From Hyphomonadaceae bacterium UBA1849 (GTDB lineage: Bacteria; Pseudomonadota; Alphaproteobacteria; Caulobacterales; Hyphomonadaceae), in NCBI GenBank assembly GCA_002338565.1, contig DDIN01000001.1:62001-126000 (forward strand): a DNA stretch of 64,000 nucleotides, in the 5' to 3' direction. The translations under genes were made by a program, and so were the position numbers. Numbering within the stretch: position 1 is the first letter of the stretch; every line of letters begins with the position of its first letter. Of the stretch, positions 53,181-61,607 are shown one piece after another. Under the pieces are notes generated by a model, which was given only the letters and a program-made list of their open reading frames with translations, had not been told where the DNA came from and searched no databases.

Positions 53181-54407
53181 TCAGAGAGCGAAGTCAAATT
53201 GGATCCATAGTTTTGAAGTATCGGTCGCAAAACCGTCAGAGCTGTAGTCTGCAAATTTCAGCGTGACATTCACATCACCGAGACGCGCGGACGCTACAAG
53301 GTCCAGCTCGCTGCCATAATCCATCCCGCCCACATCTGCAGAGAGGTCATGATAGGTCGCAGAGAGGTTTAACGCGTTCAGAAAACCAACGTCGCCAGCG
53401 CGATATGCCAGAGTTGCATAAATATCTTCCACACCATTCACTGGCGTGACCAAAAATTTATCGGACCAACCCTGAAACTTATGAAGTGTCGCAAGAGGCG
53501 TCTGGAAAGCACGCTGCGCGTCGCCGCCAAGGGATTCGATGCCACCGCCGAAAGTGAAGGAATTTACAGTGTATCGCGCATCGAGGGTGTAGTAATCGGC
53601 GTTATAGTCAAACGGGCTGGAACCATAGTCGGTCTGATTTGCATAGGACAGCGCATACGCCAGACGGCCTTCACCCAACTCCTGACTACCATTAAGGCGC
53701 GCACCAAGCGTCTGGGAAGAAACACCCGTCGCCGCGCCATCCATATCGAGGAAGTACGCAAATCCAGTGAGATTTCCGAGAGGCGTCGGATGTGAAGCAT
53801 TCACAAGCGTGATGTCACCTTCCCAGCGCCCTGCAGCAGACTCGTCACCGAAGATTCGATTCACCTGGTTCACATAGCTGATATCCAGTTTGAGCTCACC
53901 CAGTGACTGATTTTGAACGCGCAATCCGTCAAACGTTTGTTCGTTCTGACGCCAGCCGACATTCCCCACAAAGCGGGAGTCGTCAAGAATGATACGCTGA
54001 CGCCCCAGCGTGACTGTCGTGTCTGGCAGGCTCGTGTTCGTTAGTTGGAGGCGGTTGAGTTCAGTTGCGTGCGGATCAGCAACGACTGGAAAGGCAGTGT
54101 TGCCATTTGTTGTCGAGTTGAAGTCATCGACAAGGTTGTCAATGTGGTCGAATTCGAGAAGAAACTTGGTGTCGAAAAACGCGCCAGTCTCGAACCCTGC
54201 ACGGAAACGATATGTGAGTGCATCGGCGTCATTCGCGAAGCCGGTCTGATCTACGCCTTCGTAACGGAGTCGCGCCTGAAAGATTGGCTTTGTTTCCGAT
54301 AGTGCAGTCTCGAAAGCTGTCGGCTCGTCCTGAGCCGCTGCGATTGGTGAAACAAATGCGAGCGCGATAAACGGGAGCGCTGAAACTGCGTATTTAGTTG
54401 CAGACAT
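53181..54407 (-). CDS. Outer membrane porin, alginate-export-like beta barrel
   Basis: 408 residues. Signal peptide 1-25 (ends IAAAQ), then a beta-barrel pattern of alternating hydrophobic strands (FQARLRYEGVDQTGF, YRFRAGFETGAFFDTKFLLEFD, TTVTLGRQRIILDDSRFVG, GWRQNEQTFDGLRVQ) that matches the alginate_exp-type porins found with nitrate genes in several proteobacteria. It ends WIQFDFAL; the final aromatic is not terminal. Position 43 nt before nasT and behind a NasT-type leader suggests that it lets nitrate through the outer membrane; substrate not proven. Confidence 0.85.
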   Translation of the reverse strand: MSATKYAVSALPFIALAFVSPIAAAQDEPTAFETALSETKPIFQARLRYEGVDQTGFANDADALTYRFRAGFETGAFFDTKFLLEFDHIDNLVDDFNSTTNGNTAFPVVADPHATELNRLQLTNTSLPDTTVTLGRQRIILDDSRFVGNVGWRQNEQTFDGLRVQNQSLGELKLDISYVNQVNRIFGDESAAGRWEGDITLVNASHPTPLGNLTGFAYFLDMDGAATGVSSQTLGARLNGSQELGEGRLAYALSYANQTDYGSSPFDYNADYYTLDARYTVNSFTFGGGIESLGGDAQRAFQTPLATLHKFQGWSDKFLVTPVNGVEDIYATLAYRAGDVGFLNALNLSATYHDLSADVGGMDYGSELDLVASARLGDVNVTLKFADYSSDGFATDTSKLWIQFDFAL

Positions 54408-54478
54408 GAGTGAAGTCCTCAGAATAGGACTGGCCGATCTCGAAATTTGGAAGTGATCCAGGCCAGAACAAGAAAGTC

Positions 54479-54504
54479 AAAAAACCGCCCGTAGAACTGG
54501 ACGG
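54479..54504 (-). terminator. Leader terminator before the porin-nasT-nasS operon
   Basis: On the minus strand a 6-bp stem CCGTCC / GGGCGG (one G-U) with an 8-nt loop is followed by TTTTTT. It lies 71 bp before the porin start and 10 nt after the second hexaloop hairpin, so it reads as an attenuator. It could instead end the upstream Hpt-receiver transcript, 265 nt after its stop. Confidence 0.75.
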
Positions 54505-54514
54505 CGCTCTGTTT

Positions 54515-54550
54515 CTTCTTCACCGAAGGTCTGCACTCTTCATCGAATGC
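54515..54550 (-). promoter_or_regulatory. Paired hexaloop hairpins, candidate NasT (ANTAR) binding site
   Basis: On the minus strand, hairpin one is GCATTC-GATGAA-GAGTGC (54550-54533, 6 bp with one G-U) and hairpin two, 4 nt later, is CTTC-GGTGAA-GAAG (54528-54515). Loops are six bases with G at positions 1 and 4 and share the ending TGAA. ANTAR targets in the literature are two hexaloop hairpins just before a terminator, with A1/G4 in the loops; here position 1 is G. The rest of 54551-54768 shows no gene or clear promoter. Confidence 0.6.
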
Positions 54551-54768
54551 GTGAGGCTATGCGCGCTGCAAAGCTGACAACCTGAACTATTCTGAGTGCT
54601 GAAAACTTTTCAAGCCAATACTCGTGGCCCGCCATCAGGTTACCAGCAAAGTCCAGTATTCGTGCTTGGAGAGCTTATTTTTGCTTCAAAGCTGAGCATT
54701 CCCATCCCCAGACACCATGAGAATACTCTCGATGCTGCCTCGTGCCACGCTCAAATGATAAACAGCCG

Positions 54769-55596
54769 TCAGGCAGATTTGCGAACTTTCGTCTCAGACT
54801 TACCGTCTGGAGATGCGATCTGATAAATAGCGCGCGCAATCGAGGCTTTGTTGAACGGCTTCACGAGGAAGCGCGCCACGCCTTCACCAACCACCTGTTC
54901 GATCTTGTTCACCGTCTTGACCGTGGACAAAAAGATGATTGGGCAGTTGGTATCAATCGCTGATTTACCCTGCCGGATATACCGAAGCAGCTGGAGTCCA
55001 TCCATTGGCGACATCTGCCAATCCGTAATCACCAGATTTGGCTTGAATTTCAAAGCCTTGTGAAGAAGTTCTCGTCCATCAGATGCAGTCTCAACCGCCT
55101 TCACACCAAGATCATTCAGGATAACAGACATGAGCTGCTGTAGCGCCGGATCATCATCGCAATACAGAACACGCTGCGCGGAAAACACCTGCTGGTAACG
55201 CGCTTTGATGAAGCGGGTTTCAGCTACGCCTTCCAGAGGCTCCAGATCACGGAGAAGCAGAGAATTGCGCGTCGTCACGTATTCGAGAAGCTTGCTGAGC
55301 CGATCAAAGCGCGTAGCGACCGAGCCCAGAAAAACCTTATCCGGCTTGAGACCGCCTGAGATGCACTTTTCAAAATCATAAACGATTTTCGCCAGCTCAT
55401 CGCCGAAGAATGGAAACCCCATGCATTGCGCGGTGCCGGCCATTCGGTGCAACTCACCATACAGGTCATGCACTTCCCGATCATCAACAGGCCCCGTCAC
55501 CAGTGAAAGCAGCATTTGCGCTGCCGTTTCAAACTGCGCCGGTAGCGAATTGCAGTATCTTTTCACAATATCAGACGGGACACTTACGTTTGTCAT
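54769..55596 (-). CDS. Hpt-receiver protein (phosphorelay), paralogue 1
   Basis: 275 residues from the ATG at 55596 with a perfect AGGAGG 5 nt upstream. Residues about 1-115 form an Hpt-like helical domain with His50 in GELHRMAGTAQCMGF. Residues about 140-262 are a receiver domain with acidic CDDDP (147-149), phospho-acceptor Asp192 in ITDWQMSPMDG, and VKPFN. No output domain. It is the last gene of the kinase-receiver-Hpt operon and is a paralogue of the proteins at 59771 and 60670. In typical Hpt domains the residue three after His is Lys (HxLKG); here it is Ala. Confidence 0.85.
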   Translation of the reverse strand: MTNVSVPSDIVKRYCNSLPAQFETAAQMLLSLVTGPVDDREVHDLYGELHRMAGTAQCMGFPFFGDELAKIVYDFEKCISGGLKPDKVFLGSVATRFDRLSKLLEYVTTRNSLLLRDLEPLEGVAETRFIKARYQQVFSAQRVLYCDDDPALQQLMSVILNDLGVKAVETASDGRELLHKALKFKPNLVITDWQMSPMDGLQLLRYIRQGKSAIDTNCPIIFLSTVKTVNKIEQVVGEGVARFLVKPFNKASIARAIYQIASPDGKSETKVRKSA

Positions 55597-55618
55597 GGCG
55601 GCCTCCTGAATACTCAGC

Positions 55619-56035
55619 CTATGAGACGAGGTGCGGCTCTCCGGCAGACTGACTACCGCGCGACGACCAGAGTGATTGAAGCGTCTCACCAAGCGTGAGC
55701 GCATCAAACGGTTTTACAATGACGGAGATTGCGCCCTGGTGCATGTACGCATCCTGCTCATGCTTCTGGGCTTTTGCCGTCATAAAGATCGCGGGCACAG
55801 ATGCGCCGCCATCAAGTTTTCGGATTGCTTCAAGAACCTGCGGCCCGTCGAGGTCCGGCAGCATAACGTCGAGTAGAAGCATATCCGGTTGAAATTCGGT
55901 AAAACTATTGATTGCATCTTGACCTTGTCCGCAATGATGCACGTCAAAGCCTGCAATATCCCGAAGTGCGATCAGTGCGATCTCCGAGATGTGTGGATCG
56001 TCTTCCAGATACAGAATTTTGCTCAGGGGCTTCAT
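55619..56035 (-). CDS. Single-domain response regulator
   Basis: 138 residues, only a CheY-like receiver: YLEDDPH (Glu11, Asp12, Asp13), Asp56 in LLLDVMLPDLDG, the conserved Thr in IFMTAKAQ and VKPFDAL. It has no effector domain and lies 33 nt after the histidine kinase and 22 nt before the Hpt-receiver gene. Likely the first phosphoryl acceptor of the kinase. Confidence 0.92.
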   Translation of the reverse strand: MKPLSKILYLEDDPHISEIALIALRDIAGFDVHHCGQGQDAINSFTEFQPDMLLLDVMLPDLDGPQVLEAIRKLDGGASVPAIFMTAKAQKHEQDAYMHQGAISVIVKPFDALTLGETLQSLWSSRGSQSAGEPHLVS

Positions 56036-56068
56036 CTTCAGAAATCTCCTTGGTTATGCGGTTCTGCC

Positions 56069-59000
56069 TTAAGAGGCCTGTGTCAGATATGTCAGGTTGG
56101 ATTGGGCCTTTACCGGAAGGTCCATGTAAAATGTCGTTCCTTCACCTTCGGCAGTCTCGAAATCGACCTCACCGCCAAAGGCTTCAATGATAGACTTGGT
56201 GATGTTGAGGCCGAGCCCGCTGCCGCTCGCGTTCTTCTGCGTCGCCTTGCGGTCCGCCTGGGCGAAGCGCTCAAAAATCCGGTCACGGAAGCCGGCGGGG
56301 ATGCCGGGGCCGCTATCTTTGACAGACACTCTGATCTTACCCGTTTCGATCAACTCGCTTCTTATAACGACCTCACCCTCCATTGGAGAGAATTTCGCGG
56401 CGTTAGACATGAGATTGACCAGCGCCTGATTGAAGCGGCTCGCATCGAGGTTCACCAGCGTTTCAGTCTCCGCGTGCTCGATTTTGAAGCTCACGCCAAA
56501 CCGGTCAGCAAGTGCTTCATGACGCTCGACAATATCGTCGATCAGCGGCTCAAGCTGAACATCTTCCATGAGATATTCCATCTTGCCCGCCGCAATCTTT
56601 TCCAGATCGAGGATGTCGTTCACCAGAGAGCTCAAACGCCCGCAGCCCTGGTGAGCGAGCGTGACAAGCCGCTGGCAGCGTTCATCAAGCTGATCTTTCG
56701 CAAGTTTCTGAAGCAGGTCCAGAGATCCGTAGACAGACGTCAGCGGCGTGCGAAGCTCGTGGTTTACGGTGGAGACGAAGTCATTCTTCAATGTCTCCAT
56801 TTTCTTGCGCTCGGAAATATCCCGGGCAATGCCGAAGAAGAGGAAGCGACCTGCTGCTCGAGAACGGCTAACCGCCACTTCAAGCGGAATCGTTTCTCCT
56901 GATTTATGGAGACCGAGCCGCTCCAGTGTTCTATCGAACAACTCTGAATCACCCGTTTCCACCGCTTCTTCCAGACTGGAAAGGTGGGGTTCCCGATATT
57001 CCGGAGGTATGACGGTTGTCAGACTTACTCCTATCAACTCGTCTTTGTCGTACCCGAATATTTTCGCGAAGGCCGGGTTACAGTCCTCAATGATATTTTC
57101 GCTGTTCACGGTCACAACACCATCAACAATGCTGTTCATCATTGTACGGATTTTCTTTTCACTTTCCTTGATCTGAAGCTCCGCTTCGACCTTTTCGGTC
57201 ACATCCTGGAAAATGCCGAAAAGTACGCGCTCGTCTTCATCCGGCCCCACTTTCAATTCACCACGAGAAATCACGTGGCGAATTTCTCCGTCGCCGCGAA
57301 CAATGCGCAACTGAAACTCAAAAGGGGTATTTTCTTCAATGGCTGAATTAACGGCGGCTTCGACTACCGCTCTATCATCAGGGTGATAAAACTCGATAGC
57401 ATCTTCCAGTTCCGGCTCCCCCCACTCCGGGTCGATACCGTAGATTCGAAACACGCCTTCCGACCAATGAAGTTTATTGGTTCTGAGGTCCACGCTCCAA
57501 TGCCCCATACCCGCAACGGCTTCCGCCAACTCAAGCTTATCGGTACGCTCTTCCAGCGCCAATTCGTGACGCTTACGATCCGTAATATCCTGCTGAATCC
57601 CAACCACTTCGATTGGAACACCATTTGTATCTTTCCGGGACACTTTGAACGTATGCTGGACCCAAACAAAGTGACCGTCAGCATGCAGAATACGAAATTC
57701 TAACTGAGTTTCGCGAGCAATACCGCGCACATAGTTCAGCAGCGCTTCAGCAACGTTGTCGCGTTGTGCCGGATCAACCAGTTCGTACCAATCAAAATCC
57801 GGGCGATTCATTTTCGTCGGCGTCAGACCGACCATTCCAGATGCCCGGTCACAAAACTCGAAGTGACCAGTCTGGATATCCCATTGCCAGATACCAAGCC
57901 CACCTCCGTCGAGTGCAAACTCAAGTTTTTCCTTCTGGCTGACGAGCTCCACCTTCGCGCGGCGTTGTTCACCAATGTCACGCACAGTGGCACCAAAATA
58001 GCGTGCTTCACCCTGATAAAACTCACTTACCGAGATTTCAATGAAAAACTCGTCTCCGCCTTTTTTTACCGCGGAAATCTCACGCCCTTGCCCGATGACT
58101 GAGGCTTCACCGCGATACCGGTAGAGCTCCAGAAACTTATCATGGTTCTGCGCGTCCTGCGTGGGCATCAGGATTTTGACGTTTCGCCCGATGACTTCGG
58201 ACCGCTGATAGTCGAAAATCGTCTCTGCGGCCCGATTAAAGGACACGATCTCACCAACCTCGTTGATGACAATCATCCCATCGACCGAGTGCGCGACAAT
58301 GTTCTCTGTTCGCGCCTGATTGTCCTGAAGATCTGTTACGAGTCTTGAGAACGCGCGCGCCAGCTTTCCGATTTCACCGGGCGCTTCAACGGGCAGCACG
58401 AGTTCCTGATTGAGCTGTCCAATCCCGAAATCTTTCACCTGCGTCGTAATTCTCTGAAGAGGTTCGGTGAGGTATCCAGCAAAAAGCGCGACCAAACCGA
58501 CACCGATCAAAAGCGCCAGAAGCGCAACAAGCGAGCTCTCTGACAGAATATTACTCCAGCCCGCGCCCAAAACCTCCCATCGACTTAGAATAGCAACATC
58601 AAAAGAGAGCCCCGTCGCGCCACCAAAGTCGGAAACCGCAAGACGAACACCTGCAAGGCCGTCCGTCTCAATTGTTTCATCCATCAGAGGACCTGCCTCA
58701 GAACCTGAGATGACGGAATAGAGACTGGATTGAGTTGTGGTAAAATACATCCTGCTTTGTTGCCGCACAGGATCGTACTCGAAGACTTCACCGTTATCGC
58801 TGATAACGACAGCGGGATATCCAGGTCGCGCTTCGTTGAATGTATGAGCCATCAGACGCTCAATGTTCACGTTCGCTGCTACGATACCAAACAACTGATT
58901 ATTATTGTCGAAAATTGGCGTCATTACACGCATAGTCGGGATACGGCGCGGATCAATCGCCCCGTTCTCTCGATTGAGACTAATCTGGCCAAGCCGCACC

Positions 59001-59521
59001 TCATCAGGGTTGAGCGAGATCGAATCCATCATATATGGCTCGCTTCCCTTCTCCTGAAGATCAGCTTCATCAACCGACCAACGTACATTACCGGACTGAT
59101 CGACTCTGACGATTTCACGCCCGTTATTAGCAACTCCGATATATCGCAACTGACTGTAATATGGCTGGTTGACCATCATCGCAGTGAAAATTTGCTCTAG
59201 GCGCGCACGCCAGAGCGCCGTGGTAGACCCGTCCAGCGGATCGACACCGCCATTGTGTTGACTACGGATAATGCCTTCGATCGGTGGCGTTCGTACGACG
59301 AAGTTGAGCTCTTCAACGATGAACTCGAGCTCACTCTCAACCTGAACAGCAAGTTTCTGCGCTTCCGACCGCAATAATGTCTGCGCATTCGCAACGGACA
59401 GATCATGGGCGCGCAAAGCCCCCTGCCAGATGATCAACGAACAAGACATCAGCGCAAAGGCTGCCGACAAAACAACGATCTTTGATCGTAATGAGAGCTG
59501 TTTCAGGTATGTCAAATCCAT
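56069..59521 (-). CDS. Cache-HAMP-multi-PAS sensor histidine kinase
   Basis: 1150 residues. A first membrane helix (about 15-31), a periplasmic double-Cache-like domain (RYIGVANNGREIVRVDQ, RRIPTMRVMTPIFDNNNQLF), a second helix (about 333-352), HAMP (YLTEPLQRITTQVKDF), then about four PAS/PAC units (DGMIVINEVGEIVSFN; FALDGGGLGIWQWD; GMGHWSVDLRTNKLHW; NSIVDGVVTVNSENIIED). The kinase core has His921 in NHELRTPLTSVYG and the N, G1 and G2 boxes (LMSNAAKF, DSGPGIP, GSGLGLNI). There is no attached receiver. First gene of a three-gene minus operon, divergent from two further Hpt-receiver genes across a 249-bp gap with no other feature seen. Confidence 0.93.
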   Translation of the reverse strand: MDLTYLKQLSLRSKIVVLSAAFALMSCSLIIWQGALRAHDLSVANAQTLLRSEAQKLAVQVESELEFIVEELNFVVRTPPIEGIIRSQHNGGVDPLDGSTTALWRARLEQIFTAMMVNQPYYSQLRYIGVANNGREIVRVDQSGNVRWSVDEADLQEKGSEPYMMDSISLNPDEVRLGQISLNRENGAIDPRRIPTMRVMTPIFDNNNQLFGIVAANVNIERLMAHTFNEARPGYPAVVISDNGEVFEYDPVRQQSRMYFTTTQSSLYSVISGSEAGPLMDETIETDGLAGVRLAVSDFGGATGLSFDVAILSRWEVLGAGWSNILSESSLVALLALLIGVGLVALFAGYLTEPLQRITTQVKDFGIGQLNQELVLPVEAPGEIGKLARAFSRLVTDLQDNQARTENIVAHSVDGMIVINEVGEIVSFNRAAETIFDYQRSEVIGRNVKILMPTQDAQNHDKFLELYRYRGEASVIGQGREISAVKKGGDEFFIEISVSEFYQGEARYFGATVRDIGEQRRAKVELVSQKEKLEFALDGGGLGIWQWDIQTGHFEFCDRASGMVGLTPTKMNRPDFDWYELVDPAQRDNVAEALLNYVRGIARETQLEFRILHADGHFVWVQHTFKVSRKDTNGVPIEVVGIQQDITDRKRHELALEERTDKLELAEAVAGMGHWSVDLRTNKLHWSEGVFRIYGIDPEWGEPELEDAIEFYHPDDRAVVEAAVNSAIEENTPFEFQLRIVRGDGEIRHVISRGELKVGPDEDERVLFGIFQDVTEKVEAELQIKESEKKIRTMMNSIVDGVVTVNSENIIEDCNPAFAKIFGYDKDELIGVSLTTVIPPEYREPHLSSLEEAVETGDSELFDRTLERLGLHKSGETIPLEVAVSRSRAAGRFLFFGIARDISERKKMETLKNDFVSTVNHELRTPLTSVYGSLDLLQKLAKDQLDERCQRLVTLAHQGCGRLSSLVNDILDLEKIAAGKMEYLMEDVQLEPLIDDIVERHEALADRFGVSFKIEHAETETLVNLDASRFNQALVNLMSNAAKFSPMEGEVVIRSELIETGKIRVSVKDSGPGIPAGFRDRIFERFAQADRKATQKNASGSGLGLNITKSIIEAFGGEVDFETAEGEGTTFYMDLPVKAQSNLTYLTQAS

Positions 59522-59770
59522 AGCTTCCTCAAGTTATGGAAGAAAGAATGACACAAACTGGTTAACACCGGCCTCTGGAAACCTAATGGCGGGTTAAGCA
59601 GATCAAAAAGATCGGAGCTATTCACGCGGACTTTAAGGAAAGCCTGACCAGAAACATGATGTTAATTAATAAAGTTCAGACATATCGAAGTAAAAACCTC
59701 AACGAGATCGTCAGTTCGATTAACATTTTCGAGCTAACTTAAGGTCGCACTCAACAAGGGAGGCTACCGT

Positions 59771-60625
59771 ATGGATCAGATAACATCAAAACTGGAAACA
59801 TTGATCTCACACTATTGCTCTGACTTTTCAAGGCAGTTGCGAGAGCTTTCCGATACACTCGATCACGCGCTGGAGGCGGGCAGCATTTCCAGCGACAGCG
59901 CCAGTGATGTGTTTGGTCTTGTTCACCGCATGGCGGGTGCCGCACATTGCATGGGCTATAAAGACATTGGCCGTGCGTTCGACGACTTTGCCAGTCGCCT
60001 CAAAAAGACTGACGCGATGCCTCAGGATGAACTGGTGTCTTCCCTTACATCCATCCGCGCAGAAGTGCGCAATATGGAAGACTTCTCTTCAAATCTGAAC
60101 CCTGCCCGCTCCAAGCTTCTCCAGCGCCTCAACCTGAGTAGCTTCGATGAGGCCTGCGATGTTGGTGTTACGAATTCGTCTGAGGTTACAGAATCTCTCC
60201 AACGCATTCTGGCGAAAGAGCGCATTCTGATCGCAGAGGATGACCCGCACGTCCGCGAAATGGTCGAAACCTGCATTAAGGGCATGGGCTGCGAAAACGT
60301 AATTGTTGCCAATTCCGGCTCTGAAGTTCTGTCTCTTCTGCACGCGTTTCAGCCATCTCTGATTATCACGGACTGGCACATGGAACCGCTGGACGGCCAT
60401 GAACTTCTACAGCTGATCCGCAGTGGCAAAGTTTCGGTCGATGAAAACACGCCTGTGATTTTCTTCACGTCCGAGAAGGAAAAAGCCCAACAGCGTTTCC
60501 TGTCCCGCAGCGGCGCTAACAAAGTGCTTACCAAACCTGTTCTACCAAACGCCATCTGGACGGCCGTCGCACAAACCGTCGAGAAAAAGTACCACATTCG
60601 CAAGAAACTCAATGCTGTAGCCTAA
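59771..60625 (+). CDS. Hpt-receiver protein (phosphorelay), paralogue 2
   Basis: 284 residues; GGGAGG lies upstream of the ATG. Same layout as paralogue 1: Hpt-like helical domain with His52 in LVHRMAGAAHCMGY, a linker of about 40 residues, then a receiver with AEDDPH (156-158), Asp201 in ITDWHMEPLDGHELL and TKPVLP. No DNA-binding domain. It opens the plus-strand operon divergent from the kinase and lies 44 nt before paralogue 3. Confidence 0.85.
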   Translation: MDQITSKLETLISHYCSDFSRQLRELSDTLDHALEAGSISSDSASDVFGLVHRMAGAAHCMGYKDIGRAFDDFASRLKKTDAMPQDELVSSLTSIRAEVRNMEDFSSNLNPARSKLLQRLNLSSFDEACDVGVTNSSEVTESLQRILAKERILIAEDDPHVREMVETCIKGMGCENVIVANSGSEVLSLLHAFQPSLIITDWHMEPLDGHELLQLIRSGKVSVDENTPVIFFTSEKEKAQQRFLSRSGANKVLTKPVLPNAIWTAVAQTVEKKYHIRKKLNAVA

Positions 60626-60669
60626 GCGGACCAGACGCGCCCAGGCACCTCAAACAAAGCTGACTCAAC

Positions 60670-61470
60670 ATGACCAGAGATATTGATCGCTTCATTCCAA
60701 TCGTCGCGCGCTATTGCGAGTCGATCCGGGATCAGTTCGAGAGCCTGAACACGCTGGCCGCCTATGGTAACTTCAGCACAGCATCTCCGGATGTTGTCGC
60801 GACCAATCTTAGCGCGGAGCTTCACCGGATGGCGGGTGCCGCGCACTGTATGGGTTTTCGCAAATTTGGTACGTCGATTGCCAAAATCGACAAGAAGCTT
60901 CGCAAAGCGCTGACAAAGAATAATTTCGCTATTTCTCAGGCGCTCACTGAAGCGTCCGATATGCTGAAAGAGCTCGCACCTGCGCTTGACGAGATCACAC
61001 CTGACAATTCGCGCGTCCTTCAGATCATGTCCGAGGATGATGATAGTTCCGCGGACAGCACAAAGACCGACGAGCGCTTATCCGAGCTGAAAGTCATTCT
61101 CGCAGATGATGACAAGCACGTGCAGGCCGTGATGCGTGCAACGCTTGAAAACCTGGGCATTACACAGATTGAAACCACGGACTCTGGTCTGGCGCTTCTC
61201 AATCGTGCCAGCACTATCCAGCCTGACATCATAATCACAGACTGGGAAATGCAGCCAGTGTCCGGTCTTGAGCTTCTTCAATGTGTTCGCAACGGCGCCA
61301 GCCCGCTGCGCAAGGATACACCGATGATCTTCTTCACCAACGAACAAGACCATCAGGCCATGCAATCTGCTCTTCTGAACGGCGCCGACCGTTTTCTGAA
61401 GAAGCCCGTTTCACCGGAGATTCTTCGAAAGAGCATTCTCCACATTCTGGACGCGGTTGAGCCCGTCTGA
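60670..61470 (+). CDS. Hpt-receiver protein (phosphorelay), paralogue 3
   Basis: 266 residues. Hpt-like domain with His52 in ELHRMAGAAHCMGF, a short acidic linker (SEDDDSSADS), and a receiver with LADDDKH (146-148), Asp191 in ITDWEMQPVSGLELL and KKPVSP. Closest to paralogue 2 in the Hpt motif. The 137 bp after its stop hold no clear terminator before the helicase gene. Confidence 0.85.
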   Translation: MTRDIDRFIPIVARYCESIRDQFESLNTLAAYGNFSTASPDVVATNLSAELHRMAGAAHCMGFRKFGTSIAKIDKKLRKALTKNNFAISQALTEASDMLKELAPALDEITPDNSRVLQIMSEDDDSSADSTKTDERLSELKVILADDDKHVQAVMRATLENLGITQIETTDSGLALLNRASTIQPDIIITDWEMQPVSGLELLQCVRNGASPLRKDTPMIFFTNEQDHQAMQSALLNGADRFLKKPVSPEILRKSILHILDAVEPV

Positions 61471-61607
61471 TTTCGCCCAAACCCGCTTTAAACGCTGAAA
61501 ATCACATCCATGGTTGGAAATTTCGGCTAAACAGCGTATGAGGGCCGCTCGGAGCCTGTGTTTCGCACTGATTGCGTCAGGTTTTTCCGCTCTTCGAAAG
61601 ATTATAT

